Below are positions 54,022 through 63,439 of a stretch of DNA of 64,000 nucleotides, one piece after another. Location: contig JBBQZP010000018.1 of assembly GCA_038207585.1 (NCBI GenBank), forward strand, positions 1 through 64,000, written 5' to 3'. The stretch comes from JBBQZP01 sp038207585. GTDB lineage: Bacteria; Pseudomonadota; Alphaproteobacteria; Rhodobacterales; Rhodobacteraceae. Position numbers and translations under genes: made by a program. Positions within the stretch are counted from its first letter, which is position 1; each line of letters opens with the position of its first letter. The notes beneath the pieces are model-generated. The model saw nothing but the letters and a program-made list of their open reading frames with translations, did not search any database and was not told the origin of the DNA.

Positions 54022-55383
54022 TCAGTTTGATGCGGCCTGATTGAGCGGGACGGCGATCAGCGACGGGGAAATCTGGTCGATGACCCGGCTCCAACGGGTG
54101 ACGGGCTGTTCGGCAACGAAAATCACATCATTTGGCCGCAGCTCGAACCGGGTTGTCATCAAAAGCCCGGTCGCCGTGGTGGCATCAAGATGCCAGGCGG
54201 TAAGTCCGGCGAAGTCGCGGGGGTCGGGTGATCCGCGCAGAATATAGATCTGGCTGGGATTGCCGGTTTTGACCGATGGCCCGCCGCTTTCATAAAGGGC
54301 ATCCGCAACGCTGGCGGTCTGCCCGAACGGCATGACCCAGCGGCCGGGGCGCACAAGTTCTCCGGTCAGATAGACGTAATCGCGGTCCTCTGCGTCCAAC
54401 TCGATCCGGGCAGTAAAATTCGTGCGCTCTTCATCCAGTTCGCCCCGCCGCACGGCAACTTCCTGGGTCAATGCAACTATCGCGGCTGACCGGCTGTTCT
54501 GGCGAAACTCGGACAAGCGGATTTGCTCTTCGAAATAGGCTTCGGCCTTTTGCAGATCGTATTCGGTGTCAACAAAGACGGAATCGCCGTCGATCAGCCT
54601 TATTTTCTGATTGTTGGCATCCGTCAGAAACGCTTCGACCGGAACCTGATACAAACTCCCGCTCCGATAGATGCGGATCAGGGCCGAAGCGCGATCTGCC
54701 GTCTGCACTCCGCCAACCGACGCCAACGCCGCATCCAGCGTCAGCGCCGCAAGCGAAATCGGTACGATCCCGGGCCGCACAACCGCCCCTCCGATCGACA
54801 CCCTGCGCGCATTGAACTCTGCCACCTCAAGGCTGAAGGCCGGGTCAATCTGAACAGCAACCAGCCTTTGAAACAAAGCCGCCTCTGCCTCTTCCAACGT
54901 CATGTCACCGATCCGGACGCGCCCGACATCGGGAATGGAGATCGAGCCGTCATCCTGCACCGTATAGCCCTTGCGCCGGTTTTCTGCCGCCAGCAGCCCT
55001 GTCAGTTCAGCCGTGGAGTTGTCGGCAGATTTGGTCGCCAGAAGCACCACATCCCCGACGCCAATTCGGTAAGGCCCCACATTGGCGGCAGGCGGCAGCC
55101 GGGTTTGCGCAACCGCGGGGCGCTGTTGCGCTTCGTAAGCGGGGTCGGGCAGTGCGCCCGTGCCCAGACCCGATCCATAGGTTCCCGCCGTGGTATTGAA
55201 GGCGGCGGGCAGAGTGCGCGGGCTGAACGCCTGCCGGTTGGCGGCAAATGTCGTCTCGGGTGTGACGTCGATGATGCGCACCTTTGCGCCATCGACTTCG
55301 CCTTCCCGGATCGACGCCGATTTGTAAACCACACCGCAACCGGCAAGGACGAAAAGCAGCAGGATGGCAAAGGATTGGCGCAT
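54022..55383 (-). CDS. Wza-like outer-membrane polysaccharide export lipoprotein
   Basis: A 453-residue polysaccharide-export protein forming the outer-membrane channel that works with Wzc. A lipoprotein signal (LLLFVLAGC) puts the lipidated Cys near residue 16. The Poly_export domain begins at YRIGVGDVV (about residue 95) and is followed by two SLBB-type domains (GGAVVRPGIVPI and LTGELVRPGRWVMP). ATG 55381-55383 is chosen because the lipoprotein signal starts there, although the frame stays open to 55635. It lies 16 bases after the YjbF-like gene. Confidence 0.9.
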   Translation of the reverse strand: MRQSFAILLLFVLAGCGVVYKSASIREGEVDGAKVRIIDVTPETTFAANRQAFSPRTLPAAFNTTAGTYGSGLGTGALPDPAYEAQQRPAVAQTRLPPAANVGPYRIGVGDVVLLATKSADNSTAELTGLLAAENRRKGYTVQDDGSISIPDVGRVRIGDMTLEEAEAALFQRLVAVQIDPAFSLEVAEFNARRVSIGGAVVRPGIVPISLAALTLDAALASVGGVQTADRASALIRIYRSGSLYQVPVEAFLTDANNQKIRLIDGDSVFVDTEYDLQKAEAYFEEQIRLSEFRQNSRSAAIVALTQEVAVRRGELDEERTNFTARIELDAEDRDYVYLTGELVRPGRWVMPFGQTASVADALYESGGPSVKTGNPSQIYILRGSPDPRDFAGLTAWHLDATTATGLLMTTRFELRPNDVIFVAEQPVTRWSRVIDQISPSLIAVPLNQAASN

Positions 55384-55399
55384 GGTCACTCCGGATATC

Positions 55400-56029
55400 T
55401 CAGGGCAGAAACAGGATCTGAACCCGGCCAATGTCCGGGCTGAAGGTTTGTTCGGCTTGCAGAATGCGTCCCGCACTGACCCAGTAGCGGTTGAGCACAT
55501 TTCCGCGCGGATTGTAGCAAGTTTCATCGGTACGCAGGGTTGACGTGGTTTCCCGTTCACCGGTGCGGATTTCTTCGGGGCCGACCGGCACGATGTCGCA
55601 AACGTACGAGCGGATCTGCAGCCGGTCATTGCCATCCATCAATCGGTCGATCCGGGGAACTTCGCCCGCCTGCCCTGCGGCAATGATTGCGGCGGCGGGG
55701 CCGGGGTCAGACGTCATCAGATCGAACGACAGCCCCCGCGTGCCGATGATCAGCCCGTCGCGCGTATAGATCTGCACATTGTCCAGCGCCCGCCACCGTT
55801 GCACGCGGTCCCGCTCTGCGGCCAGCAAAAGCGACGATGCGGTGCCCCGGTCAAGCAAGCGGACAATCAGGATCGGCGCATCTGCGGCAACAAGACGCTG
55901 CACTTCCTCGGATTGCACCCCCGGTGTCGGTCCGGTCAGGCGTTGCAGAGCGGTCTGGCGCACCTGATCTGAACAGGCTGTCAGGCCAAGCAGGACTATC
56001 AGAAGAAGGATGAAAATCCTGCCCGTCAT
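55400..56029 (-). CDS. YjbF/GfcB-family lipoprotein
   Basis: A 209-residue lipoprotein (signal IFILLLIVLLGLTAC, lipidated Cys near residue 19). In E. coli the yjbEFGH and gfcABCDE loci encode such proteins for export of group 4 capsule or related exopolysaccharide. Family features include the RDGLIIGTRGLSFDLM segment and paired cysteines (YVCDIVP, DETCYNPRG). ATG 56027-56029 overlaps the stop of the YjbH-like gene by four bases. Confidence 0.85.
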   Translation of the reverse strand: MTGRIFILLLIVLLGLTACSDQVRQTALQRLTGPTPGVQSEEVQRLVAADAPILIVRLLDRGTASSLLLAAERDRVQRWRALDNVQIYTRDGLIIGTRGLSFDLMTSDPGPAAAIIAAGQAGEVPRIDRLMDGNDRLQIRSYVCDIVPVGPEEIRTGERETTSTLRTDETCYNPRGNVLNRYWVSAGRILQAEQTFSPDIGRVQILFLP

Positions 56030-58197
56030 CGCCAGAACCTTGCCCAACGACGGCCGTCTGCGCCGTCACGGTCTTCACGCGTCAAATCGTAAAGCCGGTT
56101 GCGCACCGAAAGTCTGGCACCGCCATCGCGCTGGATCGGCCGGATGGTATAGCCGACCCGGTCTTTTGTCGGCTGCCTCGTAGCCCAGGTCAGCGGCAGG
56201 CTGATCGTGATGCCCTTGTCGAACGAGCCTTCACCGAAATCGTCAAAGCTGACATCGGTCAGGGTGAAGAACGCACCCACCGAAAAGCCGTTTTCAAAGC
56301 GCCGCGTCATCGTCACGGTGGCACCCCAGTCGCCCGCAAGATAGCGCCCCGCATCGACCTGCGCGTTGAAGCCGCCGCCCAGATTGTAATAGCCCGACAC
56401 ATGGCCGGTGCCGACCGAATAATCCCGAAAGCCGAACCCGTCAAAATCGCGTTGCCTGACGTAGTTCAACTCGGCCCCGAGGGCATAGCGCTTGCCCTGT
56501 GGTGCCCAAAGAACCTCGGCTGAGACGCCGCCGAACATTGATTCCAGAAGGCCAAAGGACACCCGTCCATAGAAATCGCGGGCCGGGCGCGCGAAATACT
56601 CGGCCGTAAGGTAGGGAATCCGTGGGCCGTCCGGTTTGGCATAAAGCGACGCTTCTGACCTGACCCGCTGCAGAATCGAATCCGACACCCGCGCTGACTG
56701 ATCCAGATTGCCGAACACCTTCTGCCGGATCGCGCCGGAAAGATAAAACCCGCGTACCGGCGTCCATTCGCCGGAAACTTCGGCTCCGACATCAAACCGC
56801 AGCGGATTGTCCGGATCAAAAACCGCAGGCTCGAAATACGGGCGAAGCTTGTATGTCAGGCCTTGGCCAAACGTGCCCGTCTCGTCTGGCACTGCGGCAG
56901 GGTCGGAAATGTCGGCGCGGACATAGGCCTGCCAAGCGCCATCAGGGGCATATTCCAGATCTTCCAGATCTTCGCGGGTCAGCACGATTTCCTTGACCTG
57001 CATGCCACGGATATCGCTTCTGATCCGGAACGTCGTGACCCCGGCGGGCAGTTCAGCAGTCAGTACGCGGGCGGTCCGGCCCCAGAACTGCGCCGACGCG
57101 GGCCATTGCAGATTGCTGACGACGACCGTTGCGGTGCTGCCGCTGATGCGGATGCCCTTCAGGGCAATCCCCTGACTTTGCAGCGCCGCGTCCAGCTTTT
57201 CTTGCCGCGACAGGTGTGGCATTCTGCCCCAGCTTGCCACCGCACCGTCATTGCCCAGCGACACCGCAGGCGGTGCAGGCTCGTTCCCCGATGGTGCCCG
57301 CGGCTTTCTGGGGTCAAGCGGAACCGAATACCCCAGCACGGCTGTTGACCCATGCAAAAGGGCCAGTTCCAGAACACCACCGTTGCGGAACGCATAGTCC
57401 AGCCCCAGATTGACTGGCGTTCGGTACTTGAACCCCAATCGTGCAACTTCCTCTTCCATTGCGTCCGATGAATACTCCAACGACCAACGCAACCGCTCTG
57501 TCTGTTGGTAATCGACGGCCAGAAACACAGCGGCATCACCGCGAAAGAACCGGTTCAGCGCCAGCCGCCCAGTATCTTCGATGCCGGTAAATCCGGGACG
57601 GTCATCGAATTTATCGGTGATGATCGACAACGGGTTGCGAAAGCTGTTGTGCGACCCGAAGCGCCCCCAGCCAATTCCGGCAGATGCCGTGATCGACGGT
57701 CCGAAATCTTTGGACGCAACAAGATATTCAGCGCCAAAGATGCCGGTTCCGCCAATATCCTGAAGGCCCACGGAAATTGCCGGTCGCCAGCCGTCGGTGC
57801 GCTCGGTCACGATCAGGTAGCGCACATCGAAACTGCGATCATAAAGCGACTCGCCGCTCGACAGATATTCGCGCAGGTAGGAATATCTGAAAACGCCGGT
57901 CAATCGCGGCGTGATCTGAAAGACAAGATTGCCACGACGCACATTTCCGGCGGTCGCACTGGCCGAAAATGCAAACGTTCCGTCCGGAAGCGCAAACGCC
58001 GATGGCATTTCAACATGGCCCGGAACGCCATAAAACGACAGCGCCGGGGTTCGATTTCGGTCTTGGGCAAATGCGCCGGTTCCAATCAGGACGGCAACCG
58101 CCAAGCCAACGATGGCCCCGCAAACCGATGAAAATAGGGCGCAGTGTCGACCGCTCATGAACTGCCGGTGCTTTGCCCAATATTCGCTGACCGCCAT
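56026..58197 (-). CDS. YjbH/GfcD-like outer-membrane beta-barrel protein
   Basis: A 723-residue exported protein with a signal-like segment at about residues 27-45 (VGLAVAVLIGTGAFAQ) and a long, alternating, Tyr/Phe/Arg-rich sequence typical of a large outer-membrane barrel. The opening FYGVPGHVEMPSAFALPDGT and closing VGYTIRPIQRDGGARLSVRN regions match the YjbH group, thought to form part of an alternative polysaccharide export or modification system. ATG 58195-58197 shares a base with the stop of the phosphatase gene. A second ATG at 58158 would give a shorter signal peptide. Confidence 0.83.
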   Translation of the reverse strand: MAVSEYWAKHRQFMSGRHCALFSSVCGAIVGLAVAVLIGTGAFAQDRNRTPALSFYGVPGHVEMPSAFALPDGTFAFSASATAGNVRRGNLVFQITPRLTGVFRYSYLREYLSSGESLYDRSFDVRYLIVTERTDGWRPAISVGLQDIGGTGIFGAEYLVASKDFGPSITASAGIGWGRFGSHNSFRNPLSIITDKFDDRPGFTGIEDTGRLALNRFFRGDAAVFLAVDYQQTERLRWSLEYSSDAMEEEVARLGFKYRTPVNLGLDYAFRNGGVLELALLHGSTAVLGYSVPLDPRKPRAPSGNEPAPPAVSLGNDGAVASWGRMPHLSRQEKLDAALQSQGIALKGIRISGSTATVVVSNLQWPASAQFWGRTARVLTAELPAGVTTFRIRSDIRGMQVKEIVLTREDLEDLEYAPDGAWQAYVRADISDPAAVPDETGTFGQGLTYKLRPYFEPAVFDPDNPLRFDVGAEVSGEWTPVRGFYLSGAIRQKVFGNLDQSARVSDSILQRVRSEASLYAKPDGPRIPYLTAEYFARPARDFYGRVSFGLLESMFGGVSAEVLWAPQGKRYALGAELNYVRQRDFDGFGFRDYSVGTGHVSGYYNLGGGFNAQVDAGRYLAGDWGATVTMTRRFENGFSVGAFFTLTDVSFDDFGEGSFDKGITISLPLTWATRQPTKDRVGYTIRPIQRDGGARLSVRNRLYDLTREDRDGADGRRWARFWR

Positions 58198-58976
58198 TAC
58201 GCTGCCGTCAATTCGGAAATTGAAACCCGGCGCGCTTCGGGCCAGGTCGGATCAATGATCGCGACGGCCAAGTGATTGGTCGCGTAAGCGCCGGTATCAA
58301 GCGATATCCGGCCCTGCGCACACCCGGCCTCGGCCAAAATCGTGTGCCCGTGGGCGACCCAGATTTCGTCCTTGCGAAGGGTGCGTTCAAACTGCGGATG
58401 GCCCCAAAGCATGACATCCGGCTTCTGATCAAAGACCGCCCGATCCGGGTCCAATGCCGCATGAACCGCGACCACGTTGCCGCTTTGCCACGACAGCGGC
58501 AAAGACCGAAGCCATGTCAGACTATCCGGCCCGATCGCGCTTTCCAGCCGCGCGGCAAGGTCTTTCGGTTGACCGCAGTTTACCGACACATCATGCAGTC
58601 CGAAACTCCAGCACGTTTCCAGCCCGCCATGATGCAGCCACGCGAACAGGTGGCGCTCCGGTTGCTCCAACGCCTGAAGCAGCATTGCCTCATGATTGCC
58701 AAGCAGACAGATGGTCGAGGCCGGATCGCATCTTCGCAGCCGCGAGAGCACTCCGGCACTGTCCGGCCCACGGTCGATCATGTCTCCCAAAACGATCAGT
58801 CGGGCGGAGGGATAATGGCCGTGCCGCAGTGCCAGTGCGCGGTCAAGCAGATCAAGGCGGCCGTGCAGATCAGGAACAAGAAAAAGCAGCTCGTCCGGGC
58901 ACGGGCTGTAACAAACAGGTTTGACTGCGCGATCAATCCCGCTCTGCCTGCCAAAAAGCTTTTGCAGGAACGACAT
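58197..58976 (-). CDS. PPP-type metallophosphoesterase
   Basis: A 259-residue serine/threonine-protein-phosphatase-like enzyme with the three metallophosphatase motifs: PDLHGRLDLLDRAL (GDxHG-type), VLGDMIDRGPDS and LLGNHEAM, plus the late VAHGHT. It requires two metal ions and hydrolyses phosphate monoesters. It lies inside the yjb-like operon, overlapping the YjbH-like gene by one base, and no low-molecular-weight tyrosine phosphatase is present. It could reverse Wzc phosphorylation, since some bacterial PPP enzymes act on phosphotyrosine; that role is inference. Confidence 0.87.
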   Translation of the reverse strand: MSFLQKLFGRQSGIDRAVKPVCYSPCPDELLFLVPDLHGRLDLLDRALALRHGHYPSARLIVLGDMIDRGPDSAGVLSRLRRCDPASTICLLGNHEAMLLQALEQPERHLFAWLHHGGLETCWSFGLHDVSVNCGQPKDLAARLESAIGPDSLTWLRSLPLSWQSGNVVAVHAALDPDRAVFDQKPDVMLWGHPQFERTLRKDEIWVAHGHTILAEAGCAQGRISLDTGAYATNHLAVAIIDPTWPEARRVSISELTAA

Positions 58977-59039
58977 ACCCTAAACCGCCCGGCGCAGGCA
59001 GCGCTGTGCTGGATCACGGGACTTCATTGATTGATTTGA

Positions 59040-59369
59040 TCAGTTCGTGCTTGGCGCGGTCGTAACGGCAGTTGCATCGCCACCCCCACCGCCGCCAACG
59101 ACTGCAAGGGCCAGAGCGCCGCCCGTTGCAGCGCCCAAAAGACCGAGCCCACCCAGCGCCGGAACGAACCCGGTCGCGTCCTCGCTGCATTCAACACCGA
59201 TGGTCTTTGGCGTCTTGTAATAGGCATCGACCGGAGTTTTGCCTTCGCCACAGGTTCCACGCTCAACCGCCAGAGCAATCAGTTGTTCTTTGCTCAGGTC
59301 TTGTGCACCCACCGGCATCGCCGCGATGCAAGCCAAAAGAACCGCGCCAATTGCCTTAATTTTCAGCAT
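59040..59369 (-). CDS. Small exported YjbE/GfcA-like protein
   Basis: A 109-residue exported protein: signal peptide AIGAVLLACIAAMPVGAQ, a short cysteine-containing middle (RGTCGEGKTP, GVECSED), then a hydrophobic Gly/Ala-rich segment GLLGAATGGALALAVV, six Gly and a Thr/Ser tail. The tail resembles E. coli YjbE and GfcA, the small first proteins of the yjbEFGH and gfc operons, and the gene has the same first place here. The ATG follows GGAG at seven bases. Similarity is compositional, so homology is uncertain. Confidence 0.7.
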   Translation of the reverse strand: MLKIKAIGAVLLACIAAMPVGAQDLSKEQLIALAVERGTCGEGKTPVDAYYKTPKTIGVECSEDATGFVPALGGLGLLGAATGGALALAVVGGGGGGDATAVTTAPSTN

Positions 59370-59609
59370 TTTCAAACTCCTGGGTTCTTTTCCTTGGAAG
59401 GTGGGACTATCCCGAGTTCCGGTCTCTGTCCAATTCCCGCAGGTTCCTTCCTACATCATTGGAACGCGTCCGACCAGTGATCATCCTGCAGTTGAGTGCA
59501 GAAAAAGCGTCAGTTCAGGTCAAACCCGCAGGATGCCCAACCGGGTCGCAAAATCCTTGTGCGTGCTTGCATCATGAATGATCAGATTGGTCAAAGCGTT
59601 GCCCGGACA

Positions 59610-60101
59610 CTAGCAAGAAGCATAGCCCATCCCGATCAGATCCGCGCCGGAAAATTGATAGTAGCCGTTGATCCTGTATCGCGCGGTGGAAAGATACCAG
59701 GATCGAAGCGGCTCTCGGTAATGGCCCGCCATGACCTGCGACCAATGCTCGAATGCGGCGGGTGACAGGGCATCGCCATACCAACTCGGCCCGTGAAACC
59801 CGAATGTCGCTTGCGGTGCGACGCAGACATTCGGCAATGACAGATACATCGTGCAGGCCGACAAGCACCTGCCGCGCAATTGAACGGGCTGGCCGCTTTG
59901 CTGTAGCGCCCTGATTTCCGTATCACGCTGCCGGACCAGCCCGCCGCGATCGTTCGACACGACCAGAATCTGCTTGCCACCGGCCGCCAGCGCCGGAACG
60001 GCGTGCAATATGCCAAAGCCGGTCGTGGCAAGCAGCAAAGATGAAACGGCAACCCTGCGCAATGCATGATGCATGCACCCGAAATGCAATCCGGTTTTCA
60101 T
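59610..60101 (-). CDS. Exported ClpP/crotonase-fold-like protein
   Basis: A 163-residue protein with a signal peptide (SLLLATTGFGILHAVPALAA). The mature part, GGLVRQRDTEIRALQQSGQP then GRCLSACTMYLSLPNVCVAP and ATFGFHGPS, resembles the COG3904 type of periplasmic ClpP-like proteins, where the Ser of the CxSAC segment and the His of FGFHGP sit at the positions of a serine-peptidase pair. Whether it is an active hydrolase is unknown. It ends in a Cys codon before TAG. It stands alone, behind the exopolysaccharide operon and on the same strand. Confidence 0.65.
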   Translation of the reverse strand: MKTGLHFGCMHHALRRVAVSSLLLATTGFGILHAVPALAAGGKQILVVSNDRGGLVRQRDTEIRALQQSGQPVQLRGRCLSACTMYLSLPNVCVAPQATFGFHGPSWYGDALSPAAFEHWSQVMAGHYREPLRSWYLSTARYRINGYYQFSGADLIGMGYASC

Positions 60102-60437
60102 GATGTATCCCTACCCAAAAGTCCGCATCCAGAGCCCCCTCTGGATTCCCACGTTTTGAGTGAACAGGTTCTCGCTTAATCCAAGGTAAGCAGAGGGACC
60201 TGAAAAACGCCCAATTTGAATCAGTAAAATGCGCCGGGACGATGCTCAGCCCAACGGGCACCATGGCAGGGGTGGTGCGCGATGCACGTTCAGTGTCCGC
60301 TCCGGGGAAGCGGGCCTTGCCGCATTGATCGCGGCAGTGAACGGGCAACGCATTGGCTGCCCTTCACGCGCATCTTCTTGCAAACGGCGTTGCGACGGGC
60401 TTTTGTTACGCTAGGCCTGCTGCGGGAAGGACGACCG
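60102..60437. other. Divergent intergenic region
   Basis: A 336-base gap between the ClpP-like gene and the cysteine hydrolase gene, which are read outward. I see no convincing promoter pair, terminator or small gene in it. The first 130 bases are AT-richer than the rest. Confidence 0.3.
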
Positions 60438-61082
60438 ATGCGCAAAACCGATCCACGCGAAACGGATTATGACGCCATTTCAACGGCGCTTCTGTTCGTC
60501 GATATGCAAAAGCTTTTCTGCACCCCCGGCCTTGATCCCGACCACCCCGAGATTGACGCCGCACATCCCTATCATCAGCGGCTGCAAAATATCGTCATTC
60601 CCAATCAGGTGGCCCTGCTGGCCGCTGCCAGAGCGGCGGGTGTGCAGGTCATCCACACCATCATTCAGGCGCTGACCGAGGATTGCCGGGATGTGTCGCT
60701 GGATCACCGGCTGTCGGGGTTGATGGTGGCCAAGGGCGACCCTATGGCCGAACCCATCGACGTGCTGACCCCGACCCGGAATGAGATCGTGATTCCGAAA
60801 ACCTCGTCCGGGGTCTTCAATTCGACCAATATTGATTATGTGCTGCGCAATCTTGGGGTGACGCGGCTGATCGTGGCCGGGGTCGTGACCGATCAATGTG
60901 TCGATATGGCGGTGCGCGATGCGGCAGACCGCGGCTATCTGGTCAGCCTGCCTGAAGATGCGTGTGCGACCTATTCCGACGCGCGCCACCAAGGCGCATT
61001 GGCCGCGTTTGGCGGCTATTGCTGGGTGACCGACACCGCCACTGTTCTGGCCCGGCTTGCAGCCACCCGGCGGGCGGCATGA
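60438..61082 (+). CDS. Isochorismatase-family cysteine hydrolase
   Basis: A 214-residue cysteine hydrolase of the isochorismatase/nicotinamidase fold. The catalytic triad candidates are Asp in LLFVDMQKLF (about residue 23), Lys in VIPKTSSGVF and Cys in VVTDQCVDMAVRDA. Such enzymes cleave amides or carbamoyl groups. ATG 60438 follows AAGGA; a longer open frame upstream lacks family sequence. The stop overlaps the start of a glutamine-synthetase-family gene (ATGA), suggesting that the two act on one nitrogen compound. Confidence 0.88.
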   Translation: MRKTDPRETDYDAISTALLFVDMQKLFCTPGLDPDHPEIDAAHPYHQRLQNIVIPNQVALLAAARAAGVQVIHTIIQALTEDCRDVSLDHRLSGLMVAKGDPMAEPIDVLTPTRNEIVIPKTSSGVFNSTNIDYVLRNLGVTRLIVAGVVTDQCVDMAVRDAADRGYLVSLPEDACATYSDARHQGALAAFGGYCWVTDTATVLARLAATRRAA

Positions 61083-62398
61083 CCGCCACCACCGACCTGA
61101 TCACCTTCATCACAACCGATTACGCCGGCATCACCCGGGGCCGGTCGTTTCCGGTGGCCGATCTGAAACCCGGAACGGCGCAATCGACGGGCTGGGTTCC
61201 GGCGAACATGTCGCTGACGCCGTTTGACCTGATCGCCGATCCGAACCCGTGGGGCTCCACCGGTGATCTACGGCTTCTGGGCGATGAAGCCGCGCGCTAC
61301 CGGGTTGATCTGCCCGGCGCTGCGACGCCGTTCGATGTAATGTTCGCCGACATCACCGATCTGGACGGAACCCCGTGGCCGCTGTGTCCGCGCGGGATGC
61401 TGAAGGCGGCGCTGGATGATCTTCGGGCCGAGACGGGGCTGAACCTGCTGGCGAGTTTCGAGCATGAGTTTCAGCTTTTCGGCACCGGTTGGGACCCAGC
61501 CCCCGCGTTTTCGTTGCGCGCATTGCGGCAGGCCGATCCCTACGGCCCCGATCTGGTCGCGGCCTGTCAGGCGGCGGGGCTGGAGCCTGAAACCTATATC
61601 GCCGAATATGGCCGCGATCAGTTCGAGATCACGCTTGCCCCCTGCGCCGGGGTCGAGGCTGCCGACCGCGCGGTTGTGCTGCGCGAACTGGCGCGGGAAA
61701 TTGCGCTGCGTCGGGGGTGGCGTGCCAGTTTTGCGCCGAAGACCGCCGTCGATGGCGTGGGAAACGGCGTGCATATCCATTATTCCTTGGCCGACAACGA
61801 CGGAAATCCTGTCAGCCATGATGCAAGCGCGCCGGGCGGGGTGTCGCAGCCGATGGCCGCGTTTACTGCCGGAATTCTGCGGCACATGCCCGCGCTGATC
61901 GCGATCACCGCACCCAGTCCGATTTCCGGCCTGCGCCTGCAGCCGCACAACTGGTCGTCCAGCTATACATGGTTCGGCGACGCCGACCGTGAGGCGAGCC
62001 TGCGCATCTGCCCCGTCAACCGGATCGGCGGGCGGGACCCGGCGCGCGCCTTCAACATCGAATACCGCCCCGCCGATGCCTGTGCGGGCCCGCATCTTGC
62101 GCTGGCCATGCTGGTCCGCGCGGGGCTTGAAGGGTTGCGCGCCGATCTGCCCGCGCCGCCGCTTTTTTCGGGTGACCCGGCGCTGTTGACTGAGGCAAAG
62201 CGCGCCGCTTTGGGCCTTGTGCGCCTGCCCTGTACGCCCGATGCAGCGCTGGTGGCGTTGCTGGCCGATCCGGTGGTCTGCGGTTGGTTCGACCCGCTGG
62301 CGCTGGAAACCTATGTCGGCATGAAACGAATGGAGATTGCACTGGCGGGCCCGGTTCCCGATGATGCGATGTGTCAGCGCTATGCAGGGATTTATTGA
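61079..62398 (+). CDS. Glutamine synthetase-family ligase, second copy
   Basis: A 439-residue member of the glutamine synthetase superfamily, divergent from the one at 20663. The metal-binding Glu-x-Glu region appears as LASFEHEFQLFG, the GNGVHIHYSL segment carries a conserved His, and FNIEYRPADACAGPHLALA is the late catalytic stretch. A glycine-rich nucleotide loop is hard to see, so activity as a ligase is likely but not certain. It overlaps the cysteine hydrolase and is immediately followed by the LysR gene. It probably makes or handles a gamma-glutamyl amide, with an unknown amine. Confidence 0.82.
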   Translation: MTATTDLITFITTDYAGITRGRSFPVADLKPGTAQSTGWVPANMSLTPFDLIADPNPWGSTGDLRLLGDEAARYRVDLPGAATPFDVMFADITDLDGTPWPLCPRGMLKAALDDLRAETGLNLLASFEHEFQLFGTGWDPAPAFSLRALRQADPYGPDLVAACQAAGLEPETYIAEYGRDQFEITLAPCAGVEAADRAVVLRELAREIALRRGWRASFAPKTAVDGVGNGVHIHYSLADNDGNPVSHDASAPGGVSQPMAAFTAGILRHMPALIAITAPSPISGLRLQPHNWSSSYTWFGDADREASLRICPVNRIGGRDPARAFNIEYRPADACAGPHLALAMLVRAGLEGLRADLPAPPLFSGDPALLTEAKRAALGLVRLPCTPDAALVALLADPVVCGWFDPLALETYVGMKRMEIALAGPVPDDAMCQRYAGIY

Positions 62399-63340
62399 AT
62401 GGATATCCGCATCTACGCAGGCTTTGTCGCGGCCGCAGAACTGTCCAGCATCACCCGCGCGGCAGAGCGACTCAACATCACCCAGTCGGCCCTGTCGCGC
62501 CAGATCGCCACGCTGGAAGATGCCCTTGGCGTGCAGCTTTTCGAGAAAACCGGCCGCAATATCCGGCTGACCGCGCAGGGCGAGGCGTTGTTCACGCGCA
62601 TCAACGGGGTGGTTGTTGCAGATCGGGGGCTGCGCGGCTTTGCGTCAGAGCTTGCGCAGAACCGGGCGGGATTGCTGAAAATCGGTGCCTGTTCGCAATT
62701 GATCGAGCGGTATTTCCCGCCTTTCCTGCGCGATTGGCAAGCCGACAATCCGGGCATCGACATTCGTCTTGAAGATGGCGGCGGGCCGGAGCTTTCGGAA
62801 AAGCTGCGCGTGGGCGATCTGCACCTGACGATCAGTGCGGCCCCGTCCGTTCCAAGCGAGGCGTTCCAGAACCACCGTCTTGGCAAGCTGGCTTTCCTTG
62901 CAGTCGGCGCGCCGGAGTTTCTGGCGCCAAGTCCGCTTCCGGTCGAACTTGCCGAAATCCTTGCGCAGCCGATCCTGACGCTGAACAAGCGCCACGCCTC
63001 ACGCGAAGTGTTTGATGCCGCCTGCCGCCTGTCGGGCGAGGTGCCGCGCATCGTGCTGGAAAGCTATTCGCCGCACACTCTGTTCTCGATGGCCGCAGGC
63101 GGCAACGGCGTGGCCGTGGTGCCATCGTCGGCGCGGCTTTCCGGCACGGCACTGGTCAGCCGCCCGATCACGCTGCGCGGCGAATTGATCCAGTTCGAGA
63201 TTTGCGCGATGTGGGATGCCCGCACCGAACTGCCCGATTATGGCCAACGCTTTGTTGCGGCGCTGGCCGCGCATATCGCAGGCGACCGCGCCGCCGATCC
63301 GGTGCGCCCGGGAGCTGCTGCGCATCTGCACGTTGTCTGA
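62399..63340 (+). CDS. LysR-family transcriptional regulator
   Basis: A 313-residue LysR regulator. The N-terminal winged helix-turn-helix (about residues 1-60, SSITRAAERLNITQSALSRQ) is followed by the periplasmic-binding-protein-like effector domain (about 88-295). It starts on the base after the glutamine-synthetase stop, so it is co-transcribed with the genes it probably controls, which is less common than the divergent layout. The effector is unknown. Confidence 0.9.
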   Translation: MDIRIYAGFVAAAELSSITRAAERLNITQSALSRQIATLEDALGVQLFEKTGRNIRLTAQGEALFTRINGVVVADRGLRGFASELAQNRAGLLKIGACSQLIERYFPPFLRDWQADNPGIDIRLEDGGGPELSEKLRVGDLHLTISAAPSVPSEAFQNHRLGKLAFLAVGAPEFLAPSPLPVELAEILAQPILTLNKRHASREVFDAACRLSGEVPRIVLESYSPHTLFSMAAGGNGVAVVPSSARLSGTALVSRPITLRGELIQFEICAMWDARTELPDYGQRFVAALAAHIAGDRAADPVRPGAAAHLHVV

Positions 63341-63439
63341 ACCCATTCCGAACCGGAATGTGTTCAGCGTGAAAAATATCATTGGACGCATCGGTTGCGC
63401 CGCCCTTACGCTGGCGTGGGGAACAGGGGTGCGGATCGG

